Shown here one piece after another: positions 36,624-47,554 of a stretch of DNA of 64,000 nt (positions are counted from its first letter, which is position 1; every line of letters starts with the position of its first letter). A model generated the notes under the pieces. That model made no database searches. It was given only the letters and a program-made list of their open reading frames with translations, and had not been told where the DNA came from. The position numbers and the translations under genes were made by a program. Location of the stretch: NCBI GenBank assembly GCA_003255025.1, contig QANY01002375.1, forward strand, positions 434,001 through 498,000. Direction: 5' to 3'. This stretch comes from Datisca glomerata (taxonomy: Eukaryota > Streptophyta > Magnoliopsida > Cucurbitales > Datiscaceae).

Positions 36624-37559
36624 ATGTTTTATTTTTCAGTTATTATTATGTTTACTATGGGCAACCCTTTTACTTCTTTACTCGGGCTTGGAAAACTTAA
36701 TGGTGATAATTTCATAAGATGGAAGTCGAATTTAAATTTGATGATAATATGTGAAAACCACAAGTTTGTTCTGATTGAGGAAAGTCCTCAGGAGCCAGCT
36801 GTCAATGCCCCTAAGAATGTTAGGGACAAGTTTGATGCTTGGATTATGTCCAACAACGAAGCTAAGTGCTACATGTTTGTGAGCATGAATGATGTTCTGA
36901 GAATCAAACATGAAAGCATGGAAACAACCTATGAGATTATGGAATCTCTACAGGCAATGTTTGGGAAGCAATCTGATCAAAGCCATCATGAGGCTACTAG
37001 GAGTTACATGACAACTAAGATGAAGAGAGGTACTTCTGTGCCTGAACATGTTTTGAACATGATCAACATAATGCATGAGGCAGAAATACATAGGGCTATT
37101 ATTGTTGAGCAAACTCAAGTAAGCATTATACTTGAATCGCTCACACATGTTTTTTCTGCATTCGCCACTAACTATGTTATGAACAAGTTGAAATTCAACA
37201 TGACTCAATTGTTGAATGTACTACACACTTTTGAGTCACTCAACAAGAGTATGACCAAAGAGGGCGAGACAAATGTTGCTGAGCAAAACCCTTCATCCAA
37301 TATTGTTAAGAACAACAAAAAGAGGAAGAATAATGATAAGGACAAAAGTAAGAATAAAAGAGGAAAGAAAGCCAAAAAGTCACGCAAGGCCAAGAAGAAT
37401 AAATGCGACATCAAACCCAAGGGAAAGTGTTTTCACTGTGAAGTAAAAGGTCACCGGAAGAGAAATTGTAGCAAGTATCTCTCTAAGCTGAAAAATAAAG
37501 GTAAATGTGATTTACTTGTACTTGACGTTTGTTTAGTGAAATATGATTTGTCATCCTAG
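36624..37559 (+). CDS. Copia C gag, open reading frame
   Basis: 311 codons from the first ATG; a better start is the ATG at 36657 (MGNPFTSLLGLGKLNGDNF, G at +4). The body has KSNLNLMIICENHKFVL, DAWIMSNNEAKCYMFVSM and the UBN2-type VLNMINIMHEAE. A very Lys-rich linker follows, then one zinc knuckle CFHCEVKGHRKRNC (CX2CX4HX4C). The protein would form virus-like particles and bind element RNA. It ends with a TAG just before the protease region, so it is cut off from pol. An intact gag in an element with dead pol could in principle act in trans; that is inference. Confidence 0.88.
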   Translation: MFYFSVIIMFTMGNPFTSLLGLGKLNGDNFIRWKSNLNLMIICENHKFVLIEESPQEPAVNAPKNVRDKFDAWIMSNNEAKCYMFVSMNDVLRIKHESMETTYEIMESLQAMFGKQSDQSHHEATRSYMTTKMKRGTSVPEHVLNMINIMHEAEIHRAIIVEQTQVSIILESLTHVFSAFATNYVMNKLKFNMTQLLNVLHTFESLNKSMTKEGETNVAEQNPSSNIVKNNKKRKNNDKDKSKNKRGKKAKKSRKAKKNKCDIKPKGKCFHCEVKGHRKRNCSKYLSKLKNKGKCDLLVLDVCLVKYDLSS

Positions 37560-40500
37560 ATATTGGATTTAGAAGCCACTAACAATGTATGTTCTTCTTA
37601 CAGAGGCTTGATTCGTCAAGGAAGCTAGCTGATGTCGAGGTGATAATGAGAGTTGGCAGTGATGCGCTCGTGTCAGCAAAAGCATTGGGGATAGTCCATT
37701 TAAGCTTTGGGAATAATTTTCTTGTTTTGAGCAATGTTTATTTTATTCCTGATTTTTCAAGAAATTTGATTTCTTTATTGTTACCGCATGAACAGTTATT
37801 TGATATTTTTTTATTATTAATAATTAGTTTATTATTTCGAAGAATGGATTCAGTATTTGTCATGCAAAAATTTTGAACGGACTGTATATGCTTAAACCGA
37901 CTGAATGTACGTTAAATAATTCAGAATTGTTTAAAGTTGAAAATCCTAAAAGTAATAAATGACAAAGATTTTCTCATGATGATGATACGTATCTATGACA
38001 TATTAATCTAGATAGATTAAACTGGTTAACAAAGCAAGGTGTTTTGAGAGAACTAAAAGTTGGGACTCTTCTAGTTTGTGAATCTTGTCTAGAGGATAAA
38101 ATTACCAAGAGGCTTTTCATTGGAAATGGCCAAAGAGCCAAAGAACCACTTAAACTAGTACATAGTGATGTCTGTGAACTGATCAATGTACAAGCTAGAT
38201 ATGAGTATAAGTATTTCATCACTTTTATTGATGATTACTCTAGATATAGTTATACTTACCTAATGCATAGAAAGTCTGAAACTTTTAGAAAGTTTAAAGA
38301 CTTTAAAGCTGAAGCTGTAAAGCAATTAAGTAACAGTAATTTTTGGATTTAGAATTCAAGAATTACCCACTAGAGTATGACATTTTATCCCAACTCACAA
38401 TACTTGGAACGCCACAGAAAAATAGTGTTTCAGAAAGGAGAAACCGAACCCTATTGGATATGGTTAAATCGATGTTAAGGTACACATAACTACCACTTAC
38501 ATTCTGGAGATATGAACTTCAAATGGAAACCTACATTTGAATGTAGTTCCTTCTAAGTCTGTAGGAAAGGCACATTTAGAGTTATGGAATGACTGCAAAC
38601 CTAGTTTGTGTCATTTCCGTATACGTGGGTGTCTAGCTCACGTTCTTAGACCCAAGACTGGAAAGTTAGACACAAGGTTCGAAGTGTGTATATTTGTTGG
38701 CTATGCTCTAGAAACAAGATGTGGGTACTTTTGCAGTCACAATGATCAAAATGTGTTTGTATCGATAAATGTCATTTTCCTTGAACATGACTATATGAAA
38801 AACTACAAATCTCAGAGCAAATTAGTTCTTGAAGAATTAACATCCGATGAGATCAAATCACCTTCATCATTAATTGATAAACGACAAACCATAGAATCAT
38901 TATTCCTGTTCAGTAAACCCCGGTGCAACGCCGTAGTAGAAGTGTTGTAAGACAACCTATTCGATATGAACTAGAGGCACATGTCCTAGTGTCTGACATT
39001 GACAAGAACGGTCTATTAACCTTTAAAGACGCGATGGAAGTTCCTGAAAGGGAGAAATGACGAGATGCCATGAACCAAGAAATAGAATCAATGTATTCCA
39101 ATACTGTTTGGGAACTTGTAGATCTACCTGAAGATGTCAGGCTCATTAGATGTAAATGGATCTTCAAGAAGAAAAAAGGTGTAGATGGAAAAGTAGAGGC
39201 TTGGCACAGCTGTTAGGCAAAGGCTATACACAAAGGGAATGAGTCGATTATGAAGAGACATCCTCTCCTGTTGCCATGCTAAAATCCATTCACATCCTTT
39301 TATCCATAGCCGCTAGTTTAGACTATGAAATATGACAAATGAATGTCAAGACATCTTTTCTGAATGACTCTCTTAAAGAAAGAATTTATATAATGCAATC
39401 AGAAGGGTTCGTGAAAAAATGACATGATCAGAAAGTATGCAAGTTGCTTAAATCCATTTATGGATTAAAGCAAACATCAAGATCTTGGAACTTTACCTTT
39501 GATGAAATTATTAATTCGTATGGTTTCAAGCAAAATGTTAATGAAGCTTGTGTTTATGAATACATAAAAAATAAGATAGTGATTTTTTTAGTTCTTTATG
39601 ATAACAATATTCTAATCGTTGGGAATGATGTAGAAACTTTGTCGAAAGTCTAGAAGTGGTTAGCTGAGAAATTTCAAATGAAAGATTTAGGAGATGCGAG
39701 CTATGTTCTAGGCATCCAAATCCTAAAGGATAGAAAGAACAAGCTCTTGTCACTTTCTCAGATATCTTATATTGATAAGGTGCTAAAAAGATTCTCTATG
39801 AAAAATTCCAAAAAGGTAAACTACCGATCAAACATGGAATTGTCCTTTCCAAGGAGGAGTATCTTAAAACACCAAAGGAAGAAGAGGATATGAGAAATGT
39901 TCCTTATTCTTTAGCTGTTGGTAGTCTCATGTATGCAATGTTGTGTACGAGATCAGACATCTGTAATGTAGTACGAATTGTCAATCGTTATCATTCAAAT
40001 CCTGGTTTAGAACCGGTAAAGCACATTCTCAAGTATCTTAAGAGAACGAGAATTTATATGCTTGTTTATTCAGGTGGAGATATGAACCCCACTGGATATA
40101 CTGAATCTGATTTTCAATCAGATAGGAATAGTCGAAAGGCGATGTCTTGATCAGTATTCACCTTAGGTGGAGGAGTTGCGAAGAAGTATTAAACGATCCA
40201 GTATTGTAAATTCCACTATGGAAGCCGAATATATAGCAACTTGTGAGGCTGCAAAAGAAGCGATATGGCTTAGAAAGTTCGATACTGATCTGGAAGTAAT
40301 TTCAGATATGGACAAGCCGCTAATCCTGTACTGTGACAATAGTGGGGTGGTAGCTAATTTCAAAGAACAGATGAGTCACAAGAGGGACAAGCACATTGAG
40401 AGGAAATATCATCTTGTAAGAGAGATCGTGCACCGATGGGATGTGATGTTATGAAGATAACGTCAGATCAGAACCTGGTTGATCTCTTTACCATGACACT

Positions 40501-40560
40501 TCCTGAGACGTCATTTGAGGATCATGTGTGAAATATGGGAATTAGATAGATGCCACATTT
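37560..40560 (+). pseudogene. Copia C pol remnant
   Basis: In the protease, the DSGA site reads DLEA (ILDLEATNNVCSS), so the catalytic Ser-Gly is lost. The integrase retains CESCLEDK, LVHSDVCELI and FITFIDDYSRYSYTYLM but has a stop at 38350. The GTPQKNSVSERRNRTL block at about 38410 survives. RT has LKSIYGLKQTSRSWNF, but the YVDD motif reads YDNN (about 39597-39608). RNase H has STMEAEYIATCEAAKEAIWL and DKHIERKYHLVREIV. Many stops (37560, 38350, 39058, 39214, 39421, 39652, 40150, 40189) confirm it is dead. Confidence 0.88.
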
Positions 40561-40581
40561 ATTTTAGGGCCAGTGAAAGAT

Positions 40582-42127
40582 TGTTGGGAATAATGCCCTC
40601 AAAGCATGCGTTTAGACATTTTAATATGAAATTAATGAACTTAAATTTTTCTTATACCTGTTCTTTTGAATTATTGTTGAATAATTTTTATAAATATCTG
40701 AAAATTTTATATTCATTAATGCGACTATAATCTTGTATAAGTACGAGATGATTAAGATCCTAGATAATGAATAAAATAGTCTGCAACATATTAAAGTATG
40801 AAATATTTTTTAATGAATGGTTGCTAGTACGGTTCGTTAAGCATTTTGAATGCATGTGATCTAGATCTGGATCACTGATGTGGATATATAACTTAGTGAA
40901 TGTACTTTATATAATTAGATTATATAAGAAAAAATCAATGTGGATTAATATCTTTATTAACTTAGCATTTATCACAATGATTTAATACACATCAATTTGA
41001 TGATCATATGTAAATCAGTCTAAATCTTGAGTAGTCATGAACTTCTATACATGTCTACTAGATCTTTTGATTCACTTGTTAATGTTTGTTTGTAAAACAT
41101 ACTAGTTACTTTTGTTTTAAAGATTCATTGATATGGATGGTTGAAAACATGATCTTACAAGATTTGGAATCCAAGCTTTCCTAATGGATCGTATATTGGT
41201 TCCCTTGAGTGTTAATTTTAGCTGAATAGTTATTGAGCTTAAATTAATAATACGATTATAAGTTGATCGTTCACTAGTGAATTAATGATACTTGAGGATC
41301 AAGAGGTAATTAGAAGGGTAAAATGATAATTTTGATCAGCTCTAATTTACGAATCAATGATTGAAGGACAGAAATACATTAAGTAATTATATTAATGGAC
41401 TATACGAGAATACTCTATAAATACATTCTGTAATCACTAAGAGTGTAATTTCGTATTCACAGTGGAGTAATAATGAAATTAATAAATAAGATTATTTAAT
41501 TAAAGAGTTTACTTAATAATCTAATTTATTAGAGCTTAGGATTATGGATACATGGTCTCTAAGTCACCTCTGTACTACGCAGTTTAAGATGTGAATATTT
41601 TAGGATATAAAAAAAATGACTAACTTGCGAAATTAATTAAATTTGTGGTGCAAGTATATACTTATCAAATAATTATGTATAATTAATTAATTGAGAATTA
41701 TTTAACTAAATTTTTAAAAATTACTATTAAATAATTATATCGAATAATTTTGCGTTGATCAATAAGTGAGACGGTATATCTGATTTGAAAATTTGGTAAT
41801 ATTAAATTATTATAAGATAATAATTCTAAAATTGAATCAACTAAATTTGTTATTTGTGAACTAACAAATAAGCTAGTTGATTGGGATGATCAGATAAGTT
41901 AATTTTAAATTAACTGATATCTAGATATTTATCTAATTAAAATAAATAATAAATTTAGAAAAATTAACAAGTGAGATATTTGACTGCCATATGCCGATAA
42001 CTGATTTTGAATCAAAGATTGATATGAACTACTATAATGTCATTTGACACACTATAGTGCCTCACGACACTACAGTGGTGTTGTGAGTCATCAGTGTCGT
42101 GAGGCACTGTGGCTCTACATGACACAT
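40582..42127 (+). repeat. 3' LTR of copia C, 3'-truncated
   Basis: Starts tgttgggaataatgccctca, matching the start of the solo LTR (tgttgggggttattccctca), and aligns to it until about 42127. There the match to gacacatttataattaat stops and unrelated repeat DNA begins. Confidence 0.88.
42056..42108. repeat. Perfect 16-bp inverted repeat with 21-bp loop
   Basis: agtgcctcacgacact (42056-42071) and its exact reverse complement agtgtcgtgaggcact (42093-42108). It lies near the truncated end of the copia C 3' LTR and replaces the sequence expected there from the 5' LTR (actgtagtgccacgtgacac), so it arose by local rearrangement. Confidence 0.95.
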
Positions 42128-43147
42128 TGTTATAAAGATATGTACAAACAACGAGAATGGAAACGTCCTGACAACGGGAACGAAAATGTAAACTGGAACG
42201 AAAAAAGCAAGAAGAAAAATTACATGGCTAGTCATATAATTATAAAGATATAGGAGTCTAATTCATGGACAATTTAACGGAATTCAAGTTGGACTCCAGA
42301 TAAAAAAACATGATTTGGAGCTCATGAAAAACATATGACGATTCTCATAGAGGCTGCTCAGGAAAGTAGATTATGCAGAACCTTAAATTTAGAAATTAAA
42401 CTGCATTGACCAGGGGCCATTTGCATGACAAATCTTATATCAACGGAAAGATACATAAATCAACTTTGTGAAGAATTTTACGAAAACCAATTTGAATCTC
42501 TTGATCAAAAGTGATGGTAGCTCTCGTTAGTGCTATTCATAACTTGATTTGGAGCTCTTGAAAAAAAAGTTATGACAATTCTCATTGAGGTTGCCCAGGA
42601 AAATGAATTACGCAGAACGATCAATTTTGAAAATCAAACTGTTTTTACTAGAAGCCAACTACATGGTAAATCTTATATCATCGGAAAGATACAAAAGTCT
42701 ATTTATTGGAGAATTTTACAGAATTCAATTAGAGATTCCGATAAAAAGTTACGGTAATTTTTATACATATCGATCAGAAAAGTAAGGATATTCACGTCTT
42801 TCAAATTGAATCTTTAAGATGCTTCATTTATACAATATTATATAACAAATTATATATTGTTGAAAAAGAAACAGATGTATACTTCTTGAAGAATTTTACA
42901 GAATTTGATTCAGAACTCCCGAACAAAAGTTATAATAATTTTCATGAAGGTTGTTCACGAAGATAGATTATGCAGAACGAGCAGATTTAGAAATTATACA
43001 GCTACAATTGAAGCTAATTATATCACCAGAAGCGTATGAAAATCAAATTTTAGAAGAATCTCTCAGAATTCGATTTGAAGCTCTCAATCAAAACTTATGG
43101 CAAGATAACATGCAAGCTGTCAATCTCTCTCTTTTCTTCGACAACGA

Positions 43148-43422
43148 AACTAAGGGTGTAAGTCTTTGGGAGGGGCAATTCATAAGTCCTACTCTCAGTA
43201 GGAACTAAGGACGTAAGTCCTTGGGAAGGGCAGTTCATAAGTCATACTCTCAAAAGGAACTAAGGGCGTAAGTCCTTGGGAGGGGCAATTTATAAGTCAT
43301 ATTCTCAGAAGGAACTAAGAGCGTAAGTCGTTGGGAGAGACAATTTATAAGTCATACTCTCAGAAGAAACTAATAGCGTAAGTCTTCGGGAGGGGCAATA
43401 CATAAGTCCTACTCTCAGAAGA
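43148..43422 (+). repeat. 55-bp tandem repeat x5
   Basis: Units start at exactly 43148, 43203, 43258, 43313 and 43368. The consensus begins aactaagggcgtaagtcctt, then gggaggggcaattcataagt, then cctactctcagaagg. There are few substitutions and no indels. Confidence 0.97.
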
Positions 43423-43423
43423 A

Positions 43424-43651
43424 AATCAAAACGGGGTCGTGATTCCACTAAAAGAGCATAAGTCTTTGGGAGCGTCTACGTACGCCGTTCTCAGAAGGAA
43501 ATCAAAACAGGGCTATGGTTCCACTATAGGAGCCTAAGTCCTTGGGAGCGTCTACGTACGCCGTTCTAAAAAAGAAATCAAAACAAGGCTATGGTTTCAG
43601 TAAAGGAGCCTAAGTCCTTGGGAGCGTCTACGTACGCCGTTCTCAGAAGGA
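43424..43651 (+). repeat. 76-bp tandem repeat x3
   Basis: Units start at 43424, 43500 and 43576. Each has aatcaaaac(a/g)gg, then gagc(a/c)taagtc(c/t)ttgggag, then cgtctacgtacgccgttct. Related, less regular copies occur at about 44856-45000, across the purine-rich arrays. Confidence 0.95.
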
Positions 43652-44680
43652 AAAAGAAATGTCTTCAGAATGAAAAAAAGAGTCTTCAGAACGGGAAAGT
43701 CTGAAGAACGAAAAAAGAAAAGTCTGAGGAACAGAAAAAGAAATGTCTTCAGAATGAAAAAAGAAATATCTTCAGAATGGAAAAAGAAATGTCGTCAGAA
43801 CGGGAAAGTCTAGAGAACGAAAAAGGAAATGTCTTCGGAACGGGAAAGTCTGAAGAACGAAAAAAGAAATGTCTTCAGAACGGAAAAAGAAATGTCTTCA
43901 GATGAAACGTCTTTAGGATGGGAAAGTCTGAAGAACGGAAAAATAAATGTCTTTAGAACGGAAAAATACATGTCTTTAGAACAAAAAAGGAAACGTCTTC
44001 AGAAAAGGAAAGTCTGGAGAACGGAAAAAGAAATATCTTCAGAATGGAAAAAGGAAACGTGTTTAGAATGGGAAAGTTTGAAAAACGGAAAAAGAAATGC
44101 CTTCAGAGCAGAAAATGAAACGTCTTCAAGATGGGAGAGTCTGCAGAACGGAAAAAGAAATGTCTTCAGAATAGAAAAGAAAAGATGTTGAGAAAAGAAC
44201 TTCAAAACTTTAAAGAAAAAAAAGTTGAGGAAAGAACTTCAGAGTAGATAAGAAAAGAAGTTGAGAAAAAACTTAAGAATAGAAAAGAAGTTGAGGAAAA
44301 AACTTCAGAAGAGAAAAATAAGTAGTTGAGGAAAGAACTTCAGAGAAGAAAAGAAAAGAAGTTGAGGAAAGAACTTTAGAGCAAAAAAGAAAAGTTGAGG
44401 AAATAACTGAGGAACAGAAAAGAAAAGAAGTTGATGAGTAAAGAAAAGCCGAGAAAAGAAAAGCTGAGTAAAGAAAAGCCGAGAAAAGAAAAGATGAGTG
44501 AAGAAAAGCCGAGAAAAGAAAAGATGAAAAAAAGGCTGAGCTGAGTAAAGAAAAGCCGAGTAAAGAAAAATTGAGAAAAGAAAGGTCGAGCTGAGTAAAT
44601 AAATGCAGGGAAGAAGAGCTAAGTAAAGAAAGACAGAAAAGAAAAGCTCAGTAAAAAAAGGCCAAGTAAAGGAATGTCGC
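43652..44680 (+). repeat. Purine-rich minisatellite field, three unit types
   Basis: Three successive arrays. At about 43652-44190 the unit is gaaaaagaaatgtcttcaga with interspersed cgggaaagtctgaagaacg. At about 44190-44430 it is gaaaagaagttgaggaaaga plus acttcagag. At about 44430-44680 it is gccgagaaaagaaaagctga and gtaaagaaaa. The + strand is almost pure A/G with G/A strand bias for about 1 kb. Open frames here on either strand are by-products of the repeat (FFSRLFFTHL-type minus readings) and are not called as genes. Confidence 0.92.
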
Positions 44681-44839
44681 GACTTTAACGTTTTAGAACG
44701 GGAATGCCAGGAGTAAAGGACGAGAAAAGGAAGGAAAAAGTTAAGAGCGTAAAAAGGAAACCGAAAAGGAGAAATGGAGAAATTGGAAATAAAAAAATGC
44801 AAAGCGGAGGAAAAGAAAAGAAATAGGAAAAACTCTATC

Positions 44840-45110
44840 GGTGAACTGGTAGTAAATCAAAACGGGGTCATGGTTCCATAGAATGAGCCTAAGTCCCTAC
44901 AGACGCCGTTCTCAGAATAAAATCAAAACGGGGCCATAGTTTTATGGAAGGAGCCTAAGTCCTTGGGAATGTCTACGGACGCCGTTCTCAGAAGAAAATA
45001 AAAATGAGGTCATTGTTCTTTATTTGAACCTAAGCCATATTCTCAAAAGAAAATGACAGTTCGTATTTCCTTTTCTCAGAATGAAGACGGGGCCATGTTT
45101 CTTAATTTGA
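44840..45110 (+). repeat. Degenerate copies of the 76-bp unit
   Basis: Two to three partial units with aatcaaaacggggtcatggt, gcctaagtcc and gacgccgttctcaga, decaying towards 45110. They flank the purine field on the side opposite the regular array. Confidence 0.8.
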
Positions 45111-46199
45111 ACCTAAGTTCTTGAGGAAACATGTATATATCATAAGAAAATTACAGTCTTATACTCGGGAACAGATTTCACAAAAGAACATAGTTATTCT
45201 CAAGAGAACTAGGAGCCAAAAGTTTCCTAAGTATTTAAGAACAGATTTTGTTGAAAGCTTGAAATCAACACAATACCGGATTTTGATCCCCGAATTTCGC
45301 TAAGTATTTAAATGAAGTACAACAAAAGGGAGTTCAATAGAAGAAAAATTGCACTAGTAGAGTATTTCATGTTGATTGAAGCAGAAGTACAAAGGGAAAA
45401 TACAAAATGAGAGAAGGAAAAAAAACAAGGAAACATTAGAAACTCCACCAACAAATGCGGAACATCAAACTTAAACTCATGCGATGCAATTATGAAATGG
45501 TACTCTCTCCTTACTCATCTCAATAAATTATTATGTTATTGTACAACATTTTTGTCATAGATCTTAACGTACGAGAGAAGGGAAATGAAAAATGAAGAAA
45601 CGGGAAAAACTCTACCAATGAGTCCGTCGTGAAAAGAACAAAAAGACGTAACAACAAATGAAGAAGAAGTAATCATCATCAACAACAAACTGACAAATGA
45701 ATTACTCGACAATCACAAAGTATCTGTAAACGGAGACAAAAGAACATAATGACAGAAAGAAAGGAAGAAGCCGTCGCTGGCAATAGACAATAAAAAAGTT
45801 TCTTGGAAAACTACATCGCATGTTTCCAAAATGCGCGTGAGAACAGAAACAGTCAGACGTAACGTCAAAATGAGAAAAGCTGATCATTACACATCAACGA
45901 ATAAAATTTCTTATGACATGTGGTAAGATCTAGACCAAAAACTCTATCAAATAGAAGATAGAGCGAGAATCATATGATCAATTAAGTGATTATGAAGAAC
46001 AGACCAATCAGGAAAGTACATGGATTACCGACGTGGCAATCCAAAGAAAAACTAATCAAGACCATTGGATTGATCAGACGGTCAAGATTTATTAAGTTGT
46101 TAATGTTGATAAGCTAGATCTCAAAAAATATTCTGTTGATCATATTTTTAGAAAGAATTAGATAAGCTATATCAAATTCTATGTAACCGATTGGAGACC

Positions 46200-46207
46200 T
46201 ATAAATA
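46200..46207 (+). promoter_or_regulatory. TATA box in the LTR-like repeat
   Basis: tataaata in the context gacctataaataaaggcaag, about 250 bp before the inferred right end, fitting an LTR promoter. Confidence 0.5.
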
Positions 46208-46779
46208 AAGGCAAGCTGTAACTCCAACATGGAACACAACTCTCAACACCCATAATAGACAAGTTGACTATGCAACTTACATTAACCTTGTAAACCTTTT
46301 CTCCATGATAAAATATTATCAAAATCTCCTCATGATTTTTTTCCTTTAAGGATTTTCACGTAAATCATGATGTTGTTATTCTCTCATTCTCTTTCTAAAC
46401 TATTCTCTTTATTATTCTTTCATAAAGGATCCTCATACCGAAAAAATTCTTAACAGTTAACATTCTACAGCCTCAATCAATGATGAAAAAAGAAAAACAG
46501 ATGAGAATATTAGAGAGAAAACAAAAGGGAAATAGATCTCCTACTGTTGGGATATCACAAAAGTAAATAAAAAAGTAGTTCTCACATTTTATTTTTTTAT
46601 TTTTTTTAGCTGTAAAAGATCTGGTTCATCCATTTTTAACACGGACAGATCAAATCTAACCTAACATGTTTGTTCTTAAGAATAGATTCATATCCAAAGG
46701 AAAGCATGCTTCGAATCCCACATGCTCCAGATATGGTGATTCTGGACGCACCAAATATTTTTTTTAAACTAGAAAGATG

Positions 46780-47270
46780 CGTGCAAAAGATTAAAGAGAA
46801 CAACATCAACAATAATTGAGGGAACATAATCCCACCAAACAGAAGAGGACAACAGAAATACCGGAATGAGTGAGCTTATGGGCGATCGAGGTAACCAAGT
46901 CCAAATCGAACAATTGAACTCAAAGAGAAGACTCTAGATTTGTTTCACAATAGGCGCGATCTCGGAGAACACCGCAGACAACGCTCTTGAAGATAAGGCC
47001 TGGATCAGGGACAAAGAATCAGACTCGATCGAGTCCACCACCACACCCCGGTTCGTAGACATGAGAAGACCTTAAGAAGGTCGAGCACTTCGATAATTAA
47101 AGGGAAGAAATGTCCAAAGTGTTTAGAGAAAACACTAATTCTAGATCCCGAGTGGTCCCGACGGCGAACGATACCACCTACTGCCGAGCTAGAACATTAT
47201 GAGGTGGCCCCAATCGACATATTGAGCTTGAGAGTGCCAGATATTTAGCTTCGAGGTTTCAAGCAAGATA
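46780..47270 (-). pseudogene. Possible RNase H-like fragment (non-LTR retroelement type)
   Basis: On the minus strand, translation pieces in shifting frames include DSIESDSLSLIQALSSRALS and, later, SSSVWWDYVPSIIVDVVLFN. These resemble the ESDS..LIQAL and WW(D)xxPP blocks of plant RVT_3-type RNase H domains. Frames are broken, and the block overlaps the distal promoter of the ELF4 gene. The similarity was judged by eye and is weak. Confidence 0.3.
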
Positions 47271-47332
47271 TTTACTTTTCATTTTATTATTTATTTATTT
47301 TTTTCCAGTGCGAACAGTTTCATGAAATATCT
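47239..47332. promoter_or_regulatory. Cluster of three evening-element-like sites upstream of ELF4
   Basis: AAATATCT occurs three times: reverse strand at 47239-47246 and 47266-47273 (agatattt on +), forward strand at 47325-47332. They lie 220-320 bp before the first ATG. The evening element is AAAATATCT; these sites have T, T and G at the first base, so they are near matches. CCA1/LHY-type MYB factors and RVE proteins are known to bind such sites in ELF4 promoters. Confidence 0.65.
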
Positions 47333-47481
47333 TACACGAACCGTACGAAGTAACAGTTGCATTCTGACAAAAGATTCCGACGTTAGCAGCCCCAAATTTC
47401 TAATTGGTCCGTCATGTTCTTCTCCTCACAGCCTGCGCCAACTTCAATGACTTCGCTCCCTTCGTCTCTCTCACCGCAAGA

Positions 47482-47489
47482 TATATAAA
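47482..47489 (+). promoter_or_regulatory. TATA box of the ELF4 gene
   Basis: tatataaa in the context gcaagatatataaatcg, about 70 bp before the ATG at 47555, placing transcription start near 47510-47520. Confidence 0.7.
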
Positions 47490-47554
47490 TCGAATCAATT
47501 AAATGTATTTCTGAGACAAATTGGAGAGAGATAGATAGATTTGAATAGATATGT

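Larger units (their letters stand above)
32841..42127 (+). mobile_element. Ty1/copia element C with about 2-kb LTRs, ends truncated
   Basis: About 9.3 kb. The left LTR (32841-34747) lacks roughly its first 135 bp compared with the solo LTR. The right LTR (40582 to about 42127) lacks roughly the last quarter. Primer site and protein order place the element on +. A leader of about 1.9 kb precedes gag. Gag is open, while pol is riddled with stops and its RT catalytic motif is changed. No target duplication can be read because both outer ends are missing. Confidence 0.9.
42128..46455 (+). mobile_element. Long LTR-like repeat unit, probably a solo LTR of another family
   Basis: It begins tgttataaag and ends cttaaca. 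The first about 850 bp contain degenerate direct repeats (ggagctc(a/t)tgaaaaa, gaagaattttac(a/g)aa and aatcttatatca recur every 230-290 bp). The middle is a series of tandem arrays listed below. The end has a TATA box (tataaata, 46200-46207) followed by a leader-like region, as expected for an LTR promoter. There is no coding content. No target duplication was found, so the borders are uncertain and the call is an inference from layout. Confidence 0.45.

Noticed and set aside
43148..43651. CRISPR-like array (regular 55- and 76-bp periods)
   Set aside because: Units are contiguous without unique spacers, and the context is a plant nuclear genome; these are ordinary tandem repeats.
43829..44191. 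120-codon + frame rich in Glu, Lys and Ser
   Set aside because: Same minisatellite field on the other strand; periodic at the repeat length, with no conserved domain.
44305..44802. 165-codon minus-strand frame rich in Phe, Leu and Ser
   Set aside because: It is the complement of the A/G minisatellite. The repeated FFSRLFFTHL-type reading reflects the repeat unit, not a protein.
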